Assembly (NCBI GenBank): GCA_019009955.1
Contig: CM032228.1
Coordinates: 255,127,501 to 255,191,500 of the forward strand
DNA length: 64,000 nucleotides
From: Riptortus pedestris
Taxonomy: Eukaryota; Arthropoda; Insecta; Hemiptera; Alydidae
Direction of reading: 5' to 3'
The notes under the pieces are model-generated. The model had not been told where the DNA came from and did no database searches. It worked only from the letters and a program-made list of their open reading frames with translations. The position numbers and the translations under genes were made by a program. How positions within the stretch are numbered: position 1 is the first letter of the stretch; the number at the start of each line of letters is the position of its first letter. This document shows, piece after piece, positions 1 to 10,741 of the stretch.

Positions 1-511
1 TAAATAAATTCGAATATTTAAATAAATAAATTCGAATATTTAAATAAATTCCGATATTTAAATAAATTCGAATCAAAACTGTTTGTATCCTACTTTAGCT
101 ACCATATACCGATTGTATCAGTTTTAGAAATTGGTGATGATGCTGGCAGTGATGATGGTGCAAGAGTTGTTGAAATTATGGATAGAAATTGATTTTTCTG
201 AGTGTACTTAACTTATTTTTGTAAAGCATTTGTAATAATTCTGAAATGTATTTTTTTTCTTTTATGTAAAATAACTGAAATAATTATGTATAGTATTTTA
301 TATTGATAAATAAAACAATTCGTGGTACATTATTTTTTTTTATCACTATTATTTCATTTTTTCATGTAAAATAGAACATAACTGTTACTTATTGATAAAT
401 AACTAAAAATATTTTTAAAATAAGACTTCGTAAAAAAAATTTCTCAGCAATGCCAAAATTGAGCGATCAAAGCTAAAGGAGTTTTCACTTCTACCGGCAG
501 TCCCCTGACTG
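1..511 (+). repeat. R5 interspersed repeat, copy 1 (left end outside window)
   Basis: This stretch is nearly identical to 19057-19559, differing by a few small indels and substitutions. It opens with short tandem TTTAAATAAATTCGAATA-like units, then a distinctive non-repetitive body, and ends at CTAAAGGAGTTTTCACT followed by CTACCGGCAGTCCCCTGACTGC and a T run. The second copy shows an inverted partner of CTAAAGGAGTTTTCACT at its left end, so the family may be a TIR element whose left half lies before this window. One frame across 130-191 reads as an acidic tail (..GDDAGSDDGARVVEIMDRN) ending in TGA, but I cannot assign it to a protein. Confidence 0.75.
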
Positions 512-1209
512 CTTATTTTTTTTTTTCTTATAACTGGTGTTTCATTCTTCCCATAGGAGTTCCATTCTAGGTAGAGTGGAATCATAGCGGTAGTTATTTA
601 TAACATAGAGAGTGCATCAATATTTGCTATTAGGGGATGATTGTAGCCTGTGTGACATCCCTTTCTAATTGATTGACAAACTGCAACGAAAATACATGTT
701 GCTCTATAATGGTTCATCTATCCACTCGCTCTAATGCACTAGCATGGTTACTAGTATAGTTTATAATCCTGGGAGGTGGTAGGGGTGGGGAAGAGAGAGG
801 TGGGAGAAAGAGAGAGAAACTGGGGGGGGGGGGCATGATTGAGATAGACATGAAGAGAGAGTGGGGGGAGAGAGAGAGATAGTGAGTGAGAGAGAGAGAG
901 AGTCAGAGAGAGAGGGTTAGTATGAGGGGTGAGGGGTGACTACCCTCCTAGAACCCAGTGCCCTACTTTCGGCTGCGTGTGTGTCCCTACTCTGCCAGAA
1001 ATATCAATGGCAGTTATTTTTAATTAATTTTTAACTAAGGCGACAAAGCTATTGAGTTTGTATTCGTGATGCGAGTTATGAAAATTTTCCTCACATCAAT
1101 AGTAGCGGAGAAGAAATAAATGAGATGGCAAACTTATAATTATAAAATATTACCATCATCATTATGGACTAAAAACTAGCCCTATTAGTTGCAGGCACTG
1201 TGTTCTTTT
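512..1209. other. Unassigned DNA with purine-rich (GA)n patch
   Basis: No gene or recognised element is visible. Positions 780-925 are GA/G-rich simple sequence (GAGAGA with interspersed GGGG). The remainder is ordinary AT-rich sequence. Confidence 0.5.
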
Positions 1210-1331
1210 AGCGGATTTCGCTTAAGGGAAATCAGCTATTGAGGTTGTACTCATGACGGAATTTTCGAAATTTTTCTTCAAATGTCCATCGATCCTACCT
1301 AGTAGATGACGAAAATGAGGTCCGTACAAAA

Positions 1332-1403
<72 letters not shown>

Positions 1404-1518
1404 CTGTTACCGCTCTAGAGGTCGCAATGTTTGTTTGATTGTTACCAAACTCAACTCAATTGTATTAAACTCACGTGGGAAATCTGCGTAGTTTACGCAG
1501 CTCCTGCGTGACGGACTT
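1210..1518 (+). mobile_element. R2 (HINE-like) element, internally deleted
   Basis: Both ends of the R2 family are present. The left end is AGCGGATTTCGCTTAAGG with the conserved text TCAGCTATTGAGGTTGTACTC. The right end has the subterminal GGGAAATCTGCGTAG, the hairpin ACGCAG..CTGCGT and GACGGACTT. The central (TA)n lies at about 1333-1394, followed by TGTCTGTTACCGCTCTAG. Most of the right-hand body is missing (309 bp against about 750 bp for a complete copy). Confidence 0.85.
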
Positions 1519-1523
1519 TTTTT

Positions 1524-1619
1524 AGTAGATGACCCCTAAGAGAAATCAGCTAGTGAGGATGACGCGATTTTCGAAAAAGTTCCAGGAGATGACGAAAATC
1601 AGGTCCGTTCAAAACTGTA

Positions 1620-1694
<75 letters not shown>
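1524..1694 (+). mobile_element. R2 left half with (CA)n(TA)n
   Basis: This is the R2 left arm (..GAAATCAGCTAGTGAGGATGACGCGATTTTCGAAAA.., then GACGAAAATCAGGTCCGTTCAAAACTGTA). A (CA)14 run at about 1621-1648 and (TA)n to 1694 follow. At the end of the TA tract the sequence passes directly into an R1 copy on the other strand, so the right arm is lost. Confidence 0.75.
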
Positions 1695-1696
<2 letters not shown>

Positions 1697-2525
1697 TCGC
1701 CCGGAATTCATTTGAGGCTGAATGATGATGGCATTTTTTTTTTGGCAAGGCTTTACTTTGCTCAATATTTTGACATTACCTGTCCCTGTGTTTTAGGGTT
1801 TATACGTGTCGTTGCTGTGGGTTTGTCAATAATACATTAATTACTTACGTAAGGTTTCACTATCCTCAATATTTTTATATTTCACGTCTCAGGTAAATGT
1901 AGTTTTTTATGTAGTAACGTAATATAGCTTATAATCATGGAAGAATTAATGGTAATTTACATATAGTTTTGATAAGTGCGATTCAATAGTTAGTTCCCCA
2001 TAAAATTGTTGGTTCCCCCTTTAGTTTCTAGTGTATATCTCGTTTATATACATAACAAGTTTTATTTAGTTCGGTTGAGTCTTTTGTGCCAAATAATATT
2101 GTTGACTTCCGCTATAGGTTTTAGCGTATATCTTGTTTATACTTCGGTATACGACGAAAGTGTATATAACAAAAATTACTCTAAATAACAAAATAAATAA
2201 CTTCTGTTATGTGCATATTTGCCGAAACCCCAATAGGAAACGAAATACCGCTGTTTTTAAATTCAGGCCTCCCTTACAGGAGTGGGGGGTCCTGTTCGTC
2301 TCAGAGAATATTAATATAGCCTAAAGTCTAAGATGCGTTAGTAGTAATATACATAGGAGGTTTCAAAAAATTCGGTTCAACCATTTATGCGTGAAATGGT
2401 AACAAACAAACAAACATACACGAATGAAACGAAATGCAGTTATGGTGTCTATGACATGTGAATCGAAAAGTTATCGTGAAATTTCGCAAAAAAAATCAAT
2501 GTACAGACAGAGGTTACAATTTTAT
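1695..2525 (-). mobile_element. R1 element, short copy
   Basis: On the minus strand it runs from the R1 start (..CAGACAGAGGTTACAATTTT, right edge) to a degraded 3' end (CTTCGCCCGGAATTCATTTGAGG, left edge) that has lost the CTAG side of the hairpin. It includes the (GTTT)n-like tract, seen here as CAAACAAACAAAC near 2403. It also holds internal R1 unit text such as GGCCTCCCTTACAGGAGTGGGGGG. Confidence 0.8.
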
Positions 2526-2529
2526 ATAT

Positions 2530-2639
2530 AATTTTGAACGGACCTCATTATCGTCAATTCCTGGGTAGGATTAATTGTCATTTGAGGAAGTTTTTCGAAA
2601 ATCGCTTTATGAGCACGACCTCAATAGCTGAGGAAATGT
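2530..2639 (-). mobile_element. R2 left-half fragment
   Basis: The text TTTTGAACGGACCTCATTATCGTC, then GGTAGGATTAATTGTCATTTGAGG and CGACCTCAATAGCTGA, is the R2 left arm read in reverse. It abuts the R1 copy across a short TA tract. The terminal palindrome is degraded. Confidence 0.75.
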
Positions 2640-2778
2640 TCGGATTGGTGATGATACTTTTATACTTTGGGCAAAGTATTTAACTCTCTTGCAGCAAGAG
2701 CAGATAAAGACGAGCGATGTATGTCCGTTCTGATGGAAACTATTGGCCAGTCTTTCACTATGCACAAATTAGGCGGGA

Positions 2779-2808
2779 AAGAGAGAGAGAGAGAGGGAGG
2801 GAGGGAGG

Positions 2809-2853
<45 letters not shown>

Positions 2854-2903
2854 AGAGAGGGAGAGACAGAGAGAGACAGACAGAGAGACAGACAGAGAGT
2901 GAG
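2779..2903. repeat. (GA)n / (GGGA)n / (GACA)n simple repeat
   Basis: Purine-strand microsatellite with GAGA runs, GGGA blocks and GACA blocks at its right end. Open frames across it are repeat translations only. The flanks (2640-2778 and 2904-3299) contain nothing I recognise. Confidence 0.95.
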
Positions 2904-3299
2904 GTGCTGCTGCTTTCTTCAAAATAAAAAACAATAGGTAAAAAATAATATAAATGTAAATAGGAATAATGTAATATAATTAATTGTATATAAAAATGTA
3001 ACTATAGTTTAAGATTTTATTGGAGTCCCGCTGTGCAGAGGCAGCGGCATTCCAATTGCCCTAAGACTTTTGCCGACTTTTAAATATTTGCTCATCACTC
3101 CAAATTTTATTGAACTTAGGCTTGACCTAACTGCTCATTTTCTGAGTAGTAAGGACGAGCTACTGTGACCTATTAAAATTCGGGTTTCCAAATTTAAAAA
3201 AGAAATTGGAAAGAACCGGTTGTATAAAGGGCAGCCTTTAGGTAAAGCGGTGGTAAATAAGCATTTACGTTTATCTCAAAATAAATTTATATATATGTA

Positions 3300-3425
3300 T
3301 AAAATTTTGAATGGTCCTCATTTTCGTCAACTCCTAGGTTTGATCGATGGACATTTGATGCAATTTTTCGAAAATCGCGTCGAGAATAACCTCAGTAGCT
3401 GATTTCTCTTAAAGGAAATCTGCTT
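3300..3425 (-). mobile_element. R2 left-half fragment
   Basis: The text reads TTTTGAATGGTCCTCATTTTCGTC, then a GATCGATGGACATTTG core, then CCTCAGTAGCTGATTTCTCTTAAAGGAAATCTGCTTAA. This is the left arm and imperfect palindrome of R2. The right arm is missing. Confidence 0.8.
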
Positions 3426-3850
3426 AAAAAAATAGAGAAAGAGAGAGAGGGTAGACAGGGGTGCTAACCCTGTGAGAGCCGATTGGCCTAGAAACAGCCA
3501 ATGGCCAACTTGATAGCTACAGTAACAAAATGGTTGCCACCCCCTCCCCTATATACACAACCCTCACCCTCGTTGGTAGGGTCCGTAGCTCACCCTTTCT
3601 TGCCATCCCAAAGCTTACGAATAAAACATTCCAGGATTAATGAGCGCAGGCCAGATATCGATTCGGAGACTAAAGAATCGACTAAATGAAATGTATGTAT
3701 TTCCAGTCAGTTGAATAAAAAGTCTATTACACAAGAGCTGCGAAATGGAATAACACACTGGCTATTTCTGCCTTAGTCGGTAATCTATTTAACCAAGAAT
3801 TGGAATTTAAACCGAACATGAGATGATCAGTAATTCCGATACTCAAAGTA
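3426..3850 (+). other. Unassigned DNA with LTR/promoter-like signals
   Basis: No open frame of note. It contains a TATA-like CCTATATACACAACC at about 3548-3562, then GC-richer sequence and AATAAA at about 3618, an arrangement seen in LTRs or small promoters. I could not find matching TG..CA ends with a target duplication, so no element is called. Confidence 0.25.
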
Positions 3851-5135
3851 TTGGGTTAATGCAAAATTAATGCTGGTTTGAAGCATTCATTGAAAATAAT
3901 CCATATCTTCACTTTAACTATATATATTTAATCTGAAGTAATTTCCGTCAGAATCAATGCAGTTTTGCCAACGTTCAACAAGTTGTTTTATTCCATCAGA
4001 AAAAAAATATAATCTGGATCCCTGGATACAATGACCTCACAAAAAGAATTTTCAATTTCATCCTTGTTTTGAAAAATAGTCTCCCTCAAAAAGTTGCCCA
4101 GATGTCGGAAAAAATGGAAGTCTGTAGGGGAGAGATCAGGTGAATAAGGTGGGTGTTGAAGAAATTCGTTGCACTACTCGTGCAGTCTTCGTAGCGTTGT
4201 TTGCGCAACTTGTGTGGTGGCATTATCATGGAGAAGGATAGGTCCCTTCCGATTCATCAATGCTGGACAAAGACGTAATTTTTGATTCATATTATCAATT
4301 TGTTGACAGTACTTGTCGGCAGTTATAGTATCGCCCCGATATAGAAACCAGTAGTGGATAACACCGCTAGTATACCAACAAACTGTGACCAGAACTTTTT
4401 TGGCTGCAGTTTGGGCTTCGGGAATGTTTTGGTTGTTCATCTTCGCCCAGCCATTCTCTACAACGCCTTCCGTTGTCGTACAAGATCTATTTTTCATCCC
4501 ACGTCACAATGCGATCGAGAAATGGATCATTTTTATTGCGTGTCACAAGCATGGAACAGATTTCAAAGCGACGATTTTTTTGGAGGTCCTTTAATTGGTG
4601 TGGCACCCACTTGAACAACTTTTTTACCTTAAAAATTGCTTCCAAGTGGTGTACAACTGTGGATTGGTTCACGCCGAGTTCTACCGCTATTTCTCGGATG
4701 GTTTTGGTTGAGTCTTGTTCCACTATTGACCTCAGCTGGTCGTGGTCAAGAGCAAAATGACGGCCCCGACCTTCCTTGTCTTCGAGGTCGAAATCACCAC
4801 TGCGAAACTTCTGGAACCAACGCTGCACCGTGCACTCGTTAATAGCCCCGGACCCCACACTTCATTAATATTACGAGCCGTTTGCGCTGCGCTGCGCCTT
4901 AATTTAAATTCGTAAAAATAAATTTGACGAAAATCGCACTTCGACATTTTCAATTTAAGAGCTTTGAACACACTGAACAAACGATTTTACTGATCAAATT
5001 CATGGTGAAAGAGAGGCTATTAGATAAGGTTTGTTTAGGTATAATACTGATCAATGTTAGGATTTCCTTTGTTTACACAATTGGAATTAAGATATCGCAA
5101 TAGAGGAAACCTGCATTAATTTTGCATCAACCCAA
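3851..5135 (-). mobile_element. mariner-family DNA transposon, near full length, inactive
   Basis: The element is 1285 bp, the usual size for mariner. Its terminal inverted repeats are 29 bp with 27 matches: left 3851-3879 (TTGGGTTAATGCAAAATTAA..) and right 5107-5135 (..TTAATTTTGCATCAACCCAA). It is flanked by TA at 3849-3850 and 5136-5137, the expected target duplication. The transposase on the minus strand is degraded by stops and frameshifts, so it is a dead copy. It sits immediately upstream of an R2 copy at 5154. Confidence 0.93.
3914..4947 (-). pseudogene. mariner transposase (DD34D) pseudogene
   Basis: It is read on the minus strand from ATG at 4945-4947 (MSKCDFRQIYFYEFKLRR..) to TAA at 3914-3916, 1034 bp, close to the family's usual length of about 345 codons. 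The N-terminal paired helix-turn-helix half is visible (..CTVQRWFQKFRSGDFDLEDK.., ..IREIAVELGVNQSTVVHHLE..). So are all three catalytic aspartates: VTWDEK, LLHDNA and SPTDFHFF. The second and third are 34 residues apart if a stop is read through, which defines the mariner class. Lesions include an early frameshift near 4850, TAG right after VTWDEK near 4485, a frameshift near 4400, TAG at 4174-4176, and a shift in a T run near 4000 before the final ..KQLVERWQNCIDSDG.. tail. Confidence 0.93.
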
Positions 5136-5153
5136 TAATATTCCAAGGAATAA

Positions 5154-5889
5154 AAGTCCGTCACGCAGGGATTGCGTAAACTAAGCAGATTTCCCCCGTG
5201 CAGTTTAACAGTAAATAAATCTACATACAACACCATCGAGAAGAAGTGAATAAATACGACCAAAGGGAGAGACCTCCCGGCGGAAAACCTCTGAAATGTA
5301 AACATACAGTTCTGTCAACTTCTATACTGAATGAAAAACATTAGTGAAATATATCTCAATATAACATAGTATTTAGATTGAAAACTATTTACTATATATA
5401 ATACTGTAATTTATAATGAATCAGAATAATTTTTATCTGTTATTTATAATCTTTAATCAAATTTAAGTAGTCCAAAACTGCACCTCGTATAATAAAAGTC
5501 TCTTGAAAACAATATTTGGGATTTAAGCTTCGAATGATGTTGTTAATTACATAACCGAGTATTATTTATGTAACAGTAAAAGTGGGGGTTTGCTGAAGGC
5601 TAAAAACTGAAAAATGCAAATATCTCGGTTATTCAAGATGGGGAATAAATGTATATAACAATATTTAAAGAACATTTACTTTACTTTAAGATTGATTCTA
5701 TACATGTAACTGGGATATTTCGAATTTTTGCAATTCTCCCTCTCTAACCCCCCCTTCCCCTCGTCCGATTTCAGCCATTAACGAACTTCATCTTTATTTT
5801 TACATAAAACGTGTAAATATCAATTTTGGTAACACCAAAAAAAAAAATTACGACCACTAGATCGGCTTAGACCGCTATAACATACATGT
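5154..5889 (-). mobile_element. R2 element, body type c, left arm lost
   Basis: It begins AAGTCCGTCACGCAGGG..TGCGTAAACTAAGCAGATTTCCC (right-end hairpin and subterminal repeat, reversed). It continues through the C-rich stretch and TCCGATTTCAGCCATTAACG to a decayed ACCACTAGATCGG..GACCGC palindrome. A TA-rich tract then leads straight into an R1 copy. The outer body (5215-5520) is a variant shared with 33456-33775 and 60117-60500. Confidence 0.8.
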
Positions 5890-5894
5890 ATATA

Positions 5895-5945
<51 letters not shown>

Positions 5946-5951
<6 letters not shown>

Positions 5952-7886
5952 GTAACCTCTGTCTGTACATTGATTTTTTTCGCGAAATTTCACGAGAACT
6001 TTTCGTTTCACATGTCAAAGATACCATAACTGCATTTGGTTTCTTTGGTGTCTGTTTGTTTGTTTGTTTGTTTATTTGTTTGTTTGTTTGTTTGTTTGTT
6101 ACCTTTTCACGCATAAACGGCTTAACCGAATTTTATGAAACTTGGTATGTATATTACTACTAACCCAACTTAGACTTTAGGCTATATTAATATCCTCTGA
6201 GACGAACAGGAGTGGGGGTTATAAGGGAAGCCTGAAATTAAAAATAGCTATATTTCGTTTCCTATTGGTTTTTCGGCAAATATGAACATAACAAAAGTTG
6301 TTTATTTTGTAATTTAAAGTAACTTTTGTTATATGCACTTTTGACGTATACGGAAGCATAAATGAGTTATACGCTATAAACTAAAGCGGGAGTCCACAAT
6401 TTTATTTTTCACTAAAGACTAAACCGAATTAAACCAAACTCGGTATGTGAATTAGTACTAACGCCTTCATTATAAAAAGCCATACTAACAGTTCTAGGGA
6501 CGGGCAGGAGTGGGGGTTATAAGGCAGGCCTGAAATTAAAAAAAGCGATATTTCGTTTCCTATTGCTTTTTCAGCAAATATGAACATAACAAAAGTAGTT
6601 TATTTTTCTATTTAAAGTAACTTTTGTTTTATTCACTTTTGTCGTATAGAAAAGTATAAACGAGATATACACTAAAATCTAAAGCGGGAGCCAACAATTT
6701 TGTTGGGCACTAACGATTGAACCGAACTTAGCAAAACTCGGTGTGTGAATTAGCATTAATTCTTCCATGATTATAAGCTATATTAAAAATTTTAGGTTCA
6801 AAGGGGAGTGGGGATTATAAGAGAGGCTGAAATGAAAAATTCGGTTTTTCTAATTTCTATTTGTTTTTCGGCAAACCTGCACATAACAAAAGTGGTCTAC
6901 TTAGTTATTTAGAGTAACTTATGTGTGCATTCACTTTTGTCGTAAAATGAAGTAAACACGGGATATACACTAAACGGGAGTCAATAATTATATTAGTACT
7001 CATTTAAGGGGTTTTAATAAATGAATACTATGACAAATGATGTTATGTTTTCGTCTTATATGATAGTTCAAAGTATGATTCGGATTAGTGAGGTATAAAT
7101 CTTCGTCACCCCCTCCTCATTTATTTATTTTTCCTAGAAAATAGCTTTGTTATTTATTTTCAATGGAAATATAAACTATAAGAGCATTTCCATTATTTAA
7201 TTTGTATAATGTACCTCGATGTTATTGAAACAAATATGTGCTATCATAATAATTAAACGTTAATGGTAATGTCATTATGACAAAAAACAATATGCGTATA
7301 TGATATGATATTTTCAGGGTACCTCTATTATTTAATTCCATCCAGTAGATAAATTATTAAAATAATGTTTTGAATCAATAATTTAAGTAGAAGAATTTTG
7401 AGAAGTCTCATCGGGAGCGGAAGATGAATGGAGCCTTACTAGATAATTGAGTTTACTAATTTCCCGTCTGGCATTACTGAAAGTAGTTTCCAGTGTGATT
7501 CACTATTACAAATATAATCTTACGTGCAAAAACTTTGCCTAATATTATATGAGCTCGGATTGGCTTTTGAAAGGAAATATGTTCATTATAGATGATATTT
7601 AATTGTAATAAATGCTACCCATGATTATGGTTTGAATTACGAGAATTGAAAAAAGGTGAGTCAAAAAGTGTAAAGGGATAGATTAGGAACATATTTTTCA
7701 TTTATTCTTCAAAACTAAAATTTCTATTATATCAATCCCCTGAAGTTACTCTTCAGGGTTGGCTATTTCGGAAAACCATTACGTCTTGGATGGAAGTGTA
7801 ATTGTACACATTGAAGTCTTGCTATCAAAATACCATCATTAGTAAGTCAACAATGATTTCCCGGGCATCGCCGGGTACCTTAGCTA

Positions 7887-7887
<1 letters not shown>
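5946..7887 (+). mobile_element. R1 element, long copy
   Basis: It starts at the TA tract with AAATTGTAACCTCTGTCTGTAC, followed by a TTTCGCGAAATTTCACG segment and a (GTTT)n tract. It then has at least three diverged tandem units; homologous points at 6128, 6424 and 6721 give a period of about 297 bp. A unique module (7000-7850) follows, and the 3' end is CCCGGGCATCGCCGGG (7860-7875), 8 nt, CTAG (7884-7887). Each unit holds an 11-bp inverted repeat (e.g. 6289-6299 with 6321-6331). It encodes no protein. Confidence 0.85.
7860..7887 (+). other. R1 3' terminus: hairpin, 8 nt, CTAG
   Basis: The stem CCCGG/CCGGG, an 8-nt spacer and CTAG sit exactly at the edge of (TA)n. Helitron 3' ends are known to carry a short hairpin shortly before CTRR, and CTAG fits that rule. 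The same layout recurs in the other R1 copies and in R3 at 13831. Confidence 0.7.

Positions 7888-7946
<59 letters not shown>
7888..7946. repeat. (TA)n microsatellite between two R1 copies
   Basis: A pure TA tract lies between the CTAG end of one R1 copy and the start of the next, in the same orientation. Confidence 0.97.
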
Positions 7947-7952
<6 letters not shown>

Positions 7953-8658
7953 GTAACCTCTGTCTGTACATTGATTTTTTTCTTGAAATTTCACGATATT
8001 TTTTCGTTTCAAATGTCCACCACACCATAACTGCATTTTGTTTCTTTGGTGTCTGTTTGTTTGTTTATTTTTTTGTTTGTTTGTTACCTTTTCACCCAAA
8101 AAGGCTGAACCGAATTTTATGAAACTTGGTATGTATATTACTACTAGCCCAACTTAGACTTTAGGCTATATTAATATTCTCTAAGACAAACAGGAGTGGG
8201 GGTTATAAGGGAGGCCTGAAATTAAAAATAGCAATATTTCGTTTCATATTGGTTTTTCGGCAAATATGAATATAACAAAAGTTGTTTATTCTGTTATTTA
8301 GAGTAACTTTTATAATATGCACTTTGGCCATATACGGAAGTATAAATGCGTTATAGGCTAAAAACTATAGCGGGAGTCCACAATTTTATTTGGCACAAAA
8401 GACTCAACCGAACTAAACCAAACTCGGTATGTGAATTAGTACTAACGCCTTCCTTATAATAAGCCATACTAACATTTCTAGGGACGGGCAGGAGTGGGGG
8501 TAATAAGGGAGGCCTGAAATTAATAATAGTGATTTCCTATTGGGGTTTCAGCTAATATGCACATAACAAAAGTTGTTTATTTTGTTATTTAGAGAAATTT
8601 GCTCAACGCTTCTTTCAGCCTCAAATGAATTCCCGAGCGAAGCCGGGTATCTGAGCTA

Positions 8659-8659
<1 letters not shown>
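7947..8659 (+). mobile_element. R1 element, short complete copy
   Basis: It carries both R1 ends: AAATTGTAACCTCTGTCTGTAC at the left and CCCGAGCGAAGCCGGG, TATCTGAG, CTAG at the right (8656-8659). At 713 bp it holds about one and a half internal units. That makes it a compact version of the 1.9-kb copy to its left. A (TA)n tract of about 47 bp follows. Confidence 0.88.
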
Positions 8660-8708
<49 letters not shown>

Positions 8709-8711
<3 letters not shown>

Positions 8712-8823
8712 TTAACGAACCTCATTTTTGCCCTTTAGGTAGGATCGATGGACATTTGTGGAATTTTTCTAAAATCTCGTCATGAGTACGATCTCAATAG
8801 CTGAATTCCCTTAAGAGAAATCT
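8709..8823 (-). mobile_element. R2 left-half fragment
   Basis: It contains GATCGATGGACATTTG, GTCATGAGTACGATCTCAATAGCTGA and the palindrome TTCCCTTAAGAGAAATCT. Only the arm on one side of the microsatellite is present. Confidence 0.8.
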
Positions 8824-9297
8824 ACACGAGACATGGCTAAATATACCACGATTCATCATAACATAAATTGACTATTTGTTATTACAATGTCTTATTAGCA
8901 CTCTGCCCGAATGTGTTAAATCCATTAAAAAAGAAAGAAAGAACTACAAGTCTTTAGGGTATTATAATGCAAAAGGTGATTACTATAAAAAAATAAACAA
9001 CTCTCCCTCACCAAAAAAAAACGAATATTCGTCATATAAATCGGTCAAAAATAAATTGTGAAGTTTTATTGCCTTTTTAAGACGCGATACTTTCACTCTC
9101 ATATTTATAAATTAAAAAAGGCCTAGGTTCTGACACTATACATAAGTCCAGTACCAGAGAATGGACGACATGAGTAACAAATCTTACAGCTTACATCAAT
9201 ACATACCAAATATAACTACAACACAATTAGGAGTCACCATCACAAATGCACACAATTTCTAACGGAACATGGATAGACAGGACATTATTTATTTCAT
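8824..9297. other. Unassigned AT-rich DNA
   Basis: It holds a lysine-rich open frame of 61 codons (8876-9061) without recognisable motifs or coding character. I see no other feature. Confidence 0.4.
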
Positions 9298-9501
9298 AAA
9301 ATTGCAAATATCTCGGTTAATATGCAAGATAGAGAAGAAATATATATAAAAATATTTATAGTAAATTAAATTTCCAATAAGATTGATTCTGTGCAATATT
9401 TCGATCTGACGTATAGTAACGGAAAAATTTCAAATTTTAGAAAATCCTCCCCTCTAAACCCCCCCCCCTCCCACTGGTCCGATTTCAGCGACAGAGGTTA
9501 C

Positions 9502-9507
<6 letters not shown>
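9298..9507 (-). mobile_element. R2 internal fragment joined to an R1 end
   Basis: R2 body text (GCAAATATCTCGGTTAATATGC.., AAACCCCCCCCCTCCCACTGG, TCCGATTTCAG) runs to about 9488. It then changes abruptly to GACAGAGGTTACAATTTTA, the R1 start read on the minus strand. The join is a chimeric junction beside a (TA)n tract at 9508-9566. Confidence 0.7.
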
Positions 9508-9566
<59 letters not shown>

Positions 9567-9638
9567 AAATTGAGTTTTCCCAAAACACCAACGATTGTAC
9601 CACGGAGATGAAGAATATGAACTACGCTGTTGTTTATT

Positions 9639-9730
9639 AGCAGATTTCCCGCGATTTTCAAAATTTTTCTTCAGATGTCCATCGATCCTACCCAGGAGAT
9701 GACGGAAATGAGGCCCATTCAAAACTGTAC

Positions 9731-9808
<78 letters not shown>

Positions 9809-10532
9809 TTGTCTGTTAGCGCTCTAGCGGTTGCAATTTTTGTTTCATCGTTACCAAACTCGATATTTAGTCTTTGATATAGAAAGAATGATCAAGTTCG
9901 TTAACTGTTGAAAACGGACCATGTGCCCACACGAGGGGGGGGGTGGGGGGGGGGGTTTAGAGGGGGAGAATTTTGAAAATTCGAAATATCTCCGTTACTA
10001 TGAGTCGCATCGAAAAGGAGTATAGGAAAGCTCTTATTGCAAATTACATTTACTGTAAATATTGTTATATACTTTATTCTCTATTTTGAATACTAACTGA
10101 GATATTTGAATTTTTCAGTTTTCACCAAACCCCCACTTCTACTTGTGCCACATAAACAATACTCTGTTATATAATAAATCATATTATTCTAAGCTAAATA
10201 CCAAATACTGTTTTCCAGAGACCTTTATTGTACGAGATACATGCAAATATGTTCGTGTGCCACCCCGTCTAAAATTCTTGGAATTCTAAAATTTGATTGA
10301 TTGAGATAAAAATTATTCTGACACATTATAAATTACAGTACTAGATATAGTAAATAGTTTTCAATAAAATTAATATTTTATATTGAGAGATATTTCAGTA
10401 ATTGTTTTCCTTTCCAGGGAAGAATATTTCTATATGTTCAGCTAGCACAGGTTGGCAGACCTGTTTGCTTGCAACTCAGACGTTTTCCGTTGATAGGTTA
10501 TTCAAAGCGACTGAAATATTACTAATTGCCGT
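9639..10532 (+). mobile_element. R2 element with (GT)n centre, body type c, no right hairpin
   Basis: The left arm AGCAGATTTCCCGCGATTTTC lacks the palindrome's second half. The centre is (GT)n (about 9737-9807) instead of (TA)n, followed by TTTGTCTGTTAGCGCTCTAGCGG and the usual body with a poly-G stretch at 9937-9955. The right part runs on to about 10530 without a terminal hairpin before the next R2 begins. Confidence 0.8.
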
Positions 10533-10536
10533 TTTT

Positions 10537-10674
10537 AGCAGATTTCCCTTAAGGGAAATCAGCTATTGAGGTTGTACTCATGACGGAATTTTCGACATTT
10601 TTCTTCAATTGTCCATGAATCCTACCTAGTATATGACGAAAATGAGGTCCCGTTCAAAACTGTATATATATATA

Positions 10675-10741
<67 letters not shown>

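Noticed and set aside
3426..3850. Solo LTR with TATA and AATAAA signals
   Set aside because: No convincing TG..CA pair with target duplication could be found; listed only as LTR-like signals.
4354..4842. Plus-strand frames over the mariner
   Set aside because: Shadows of the minus-strand transposase pseudogene.
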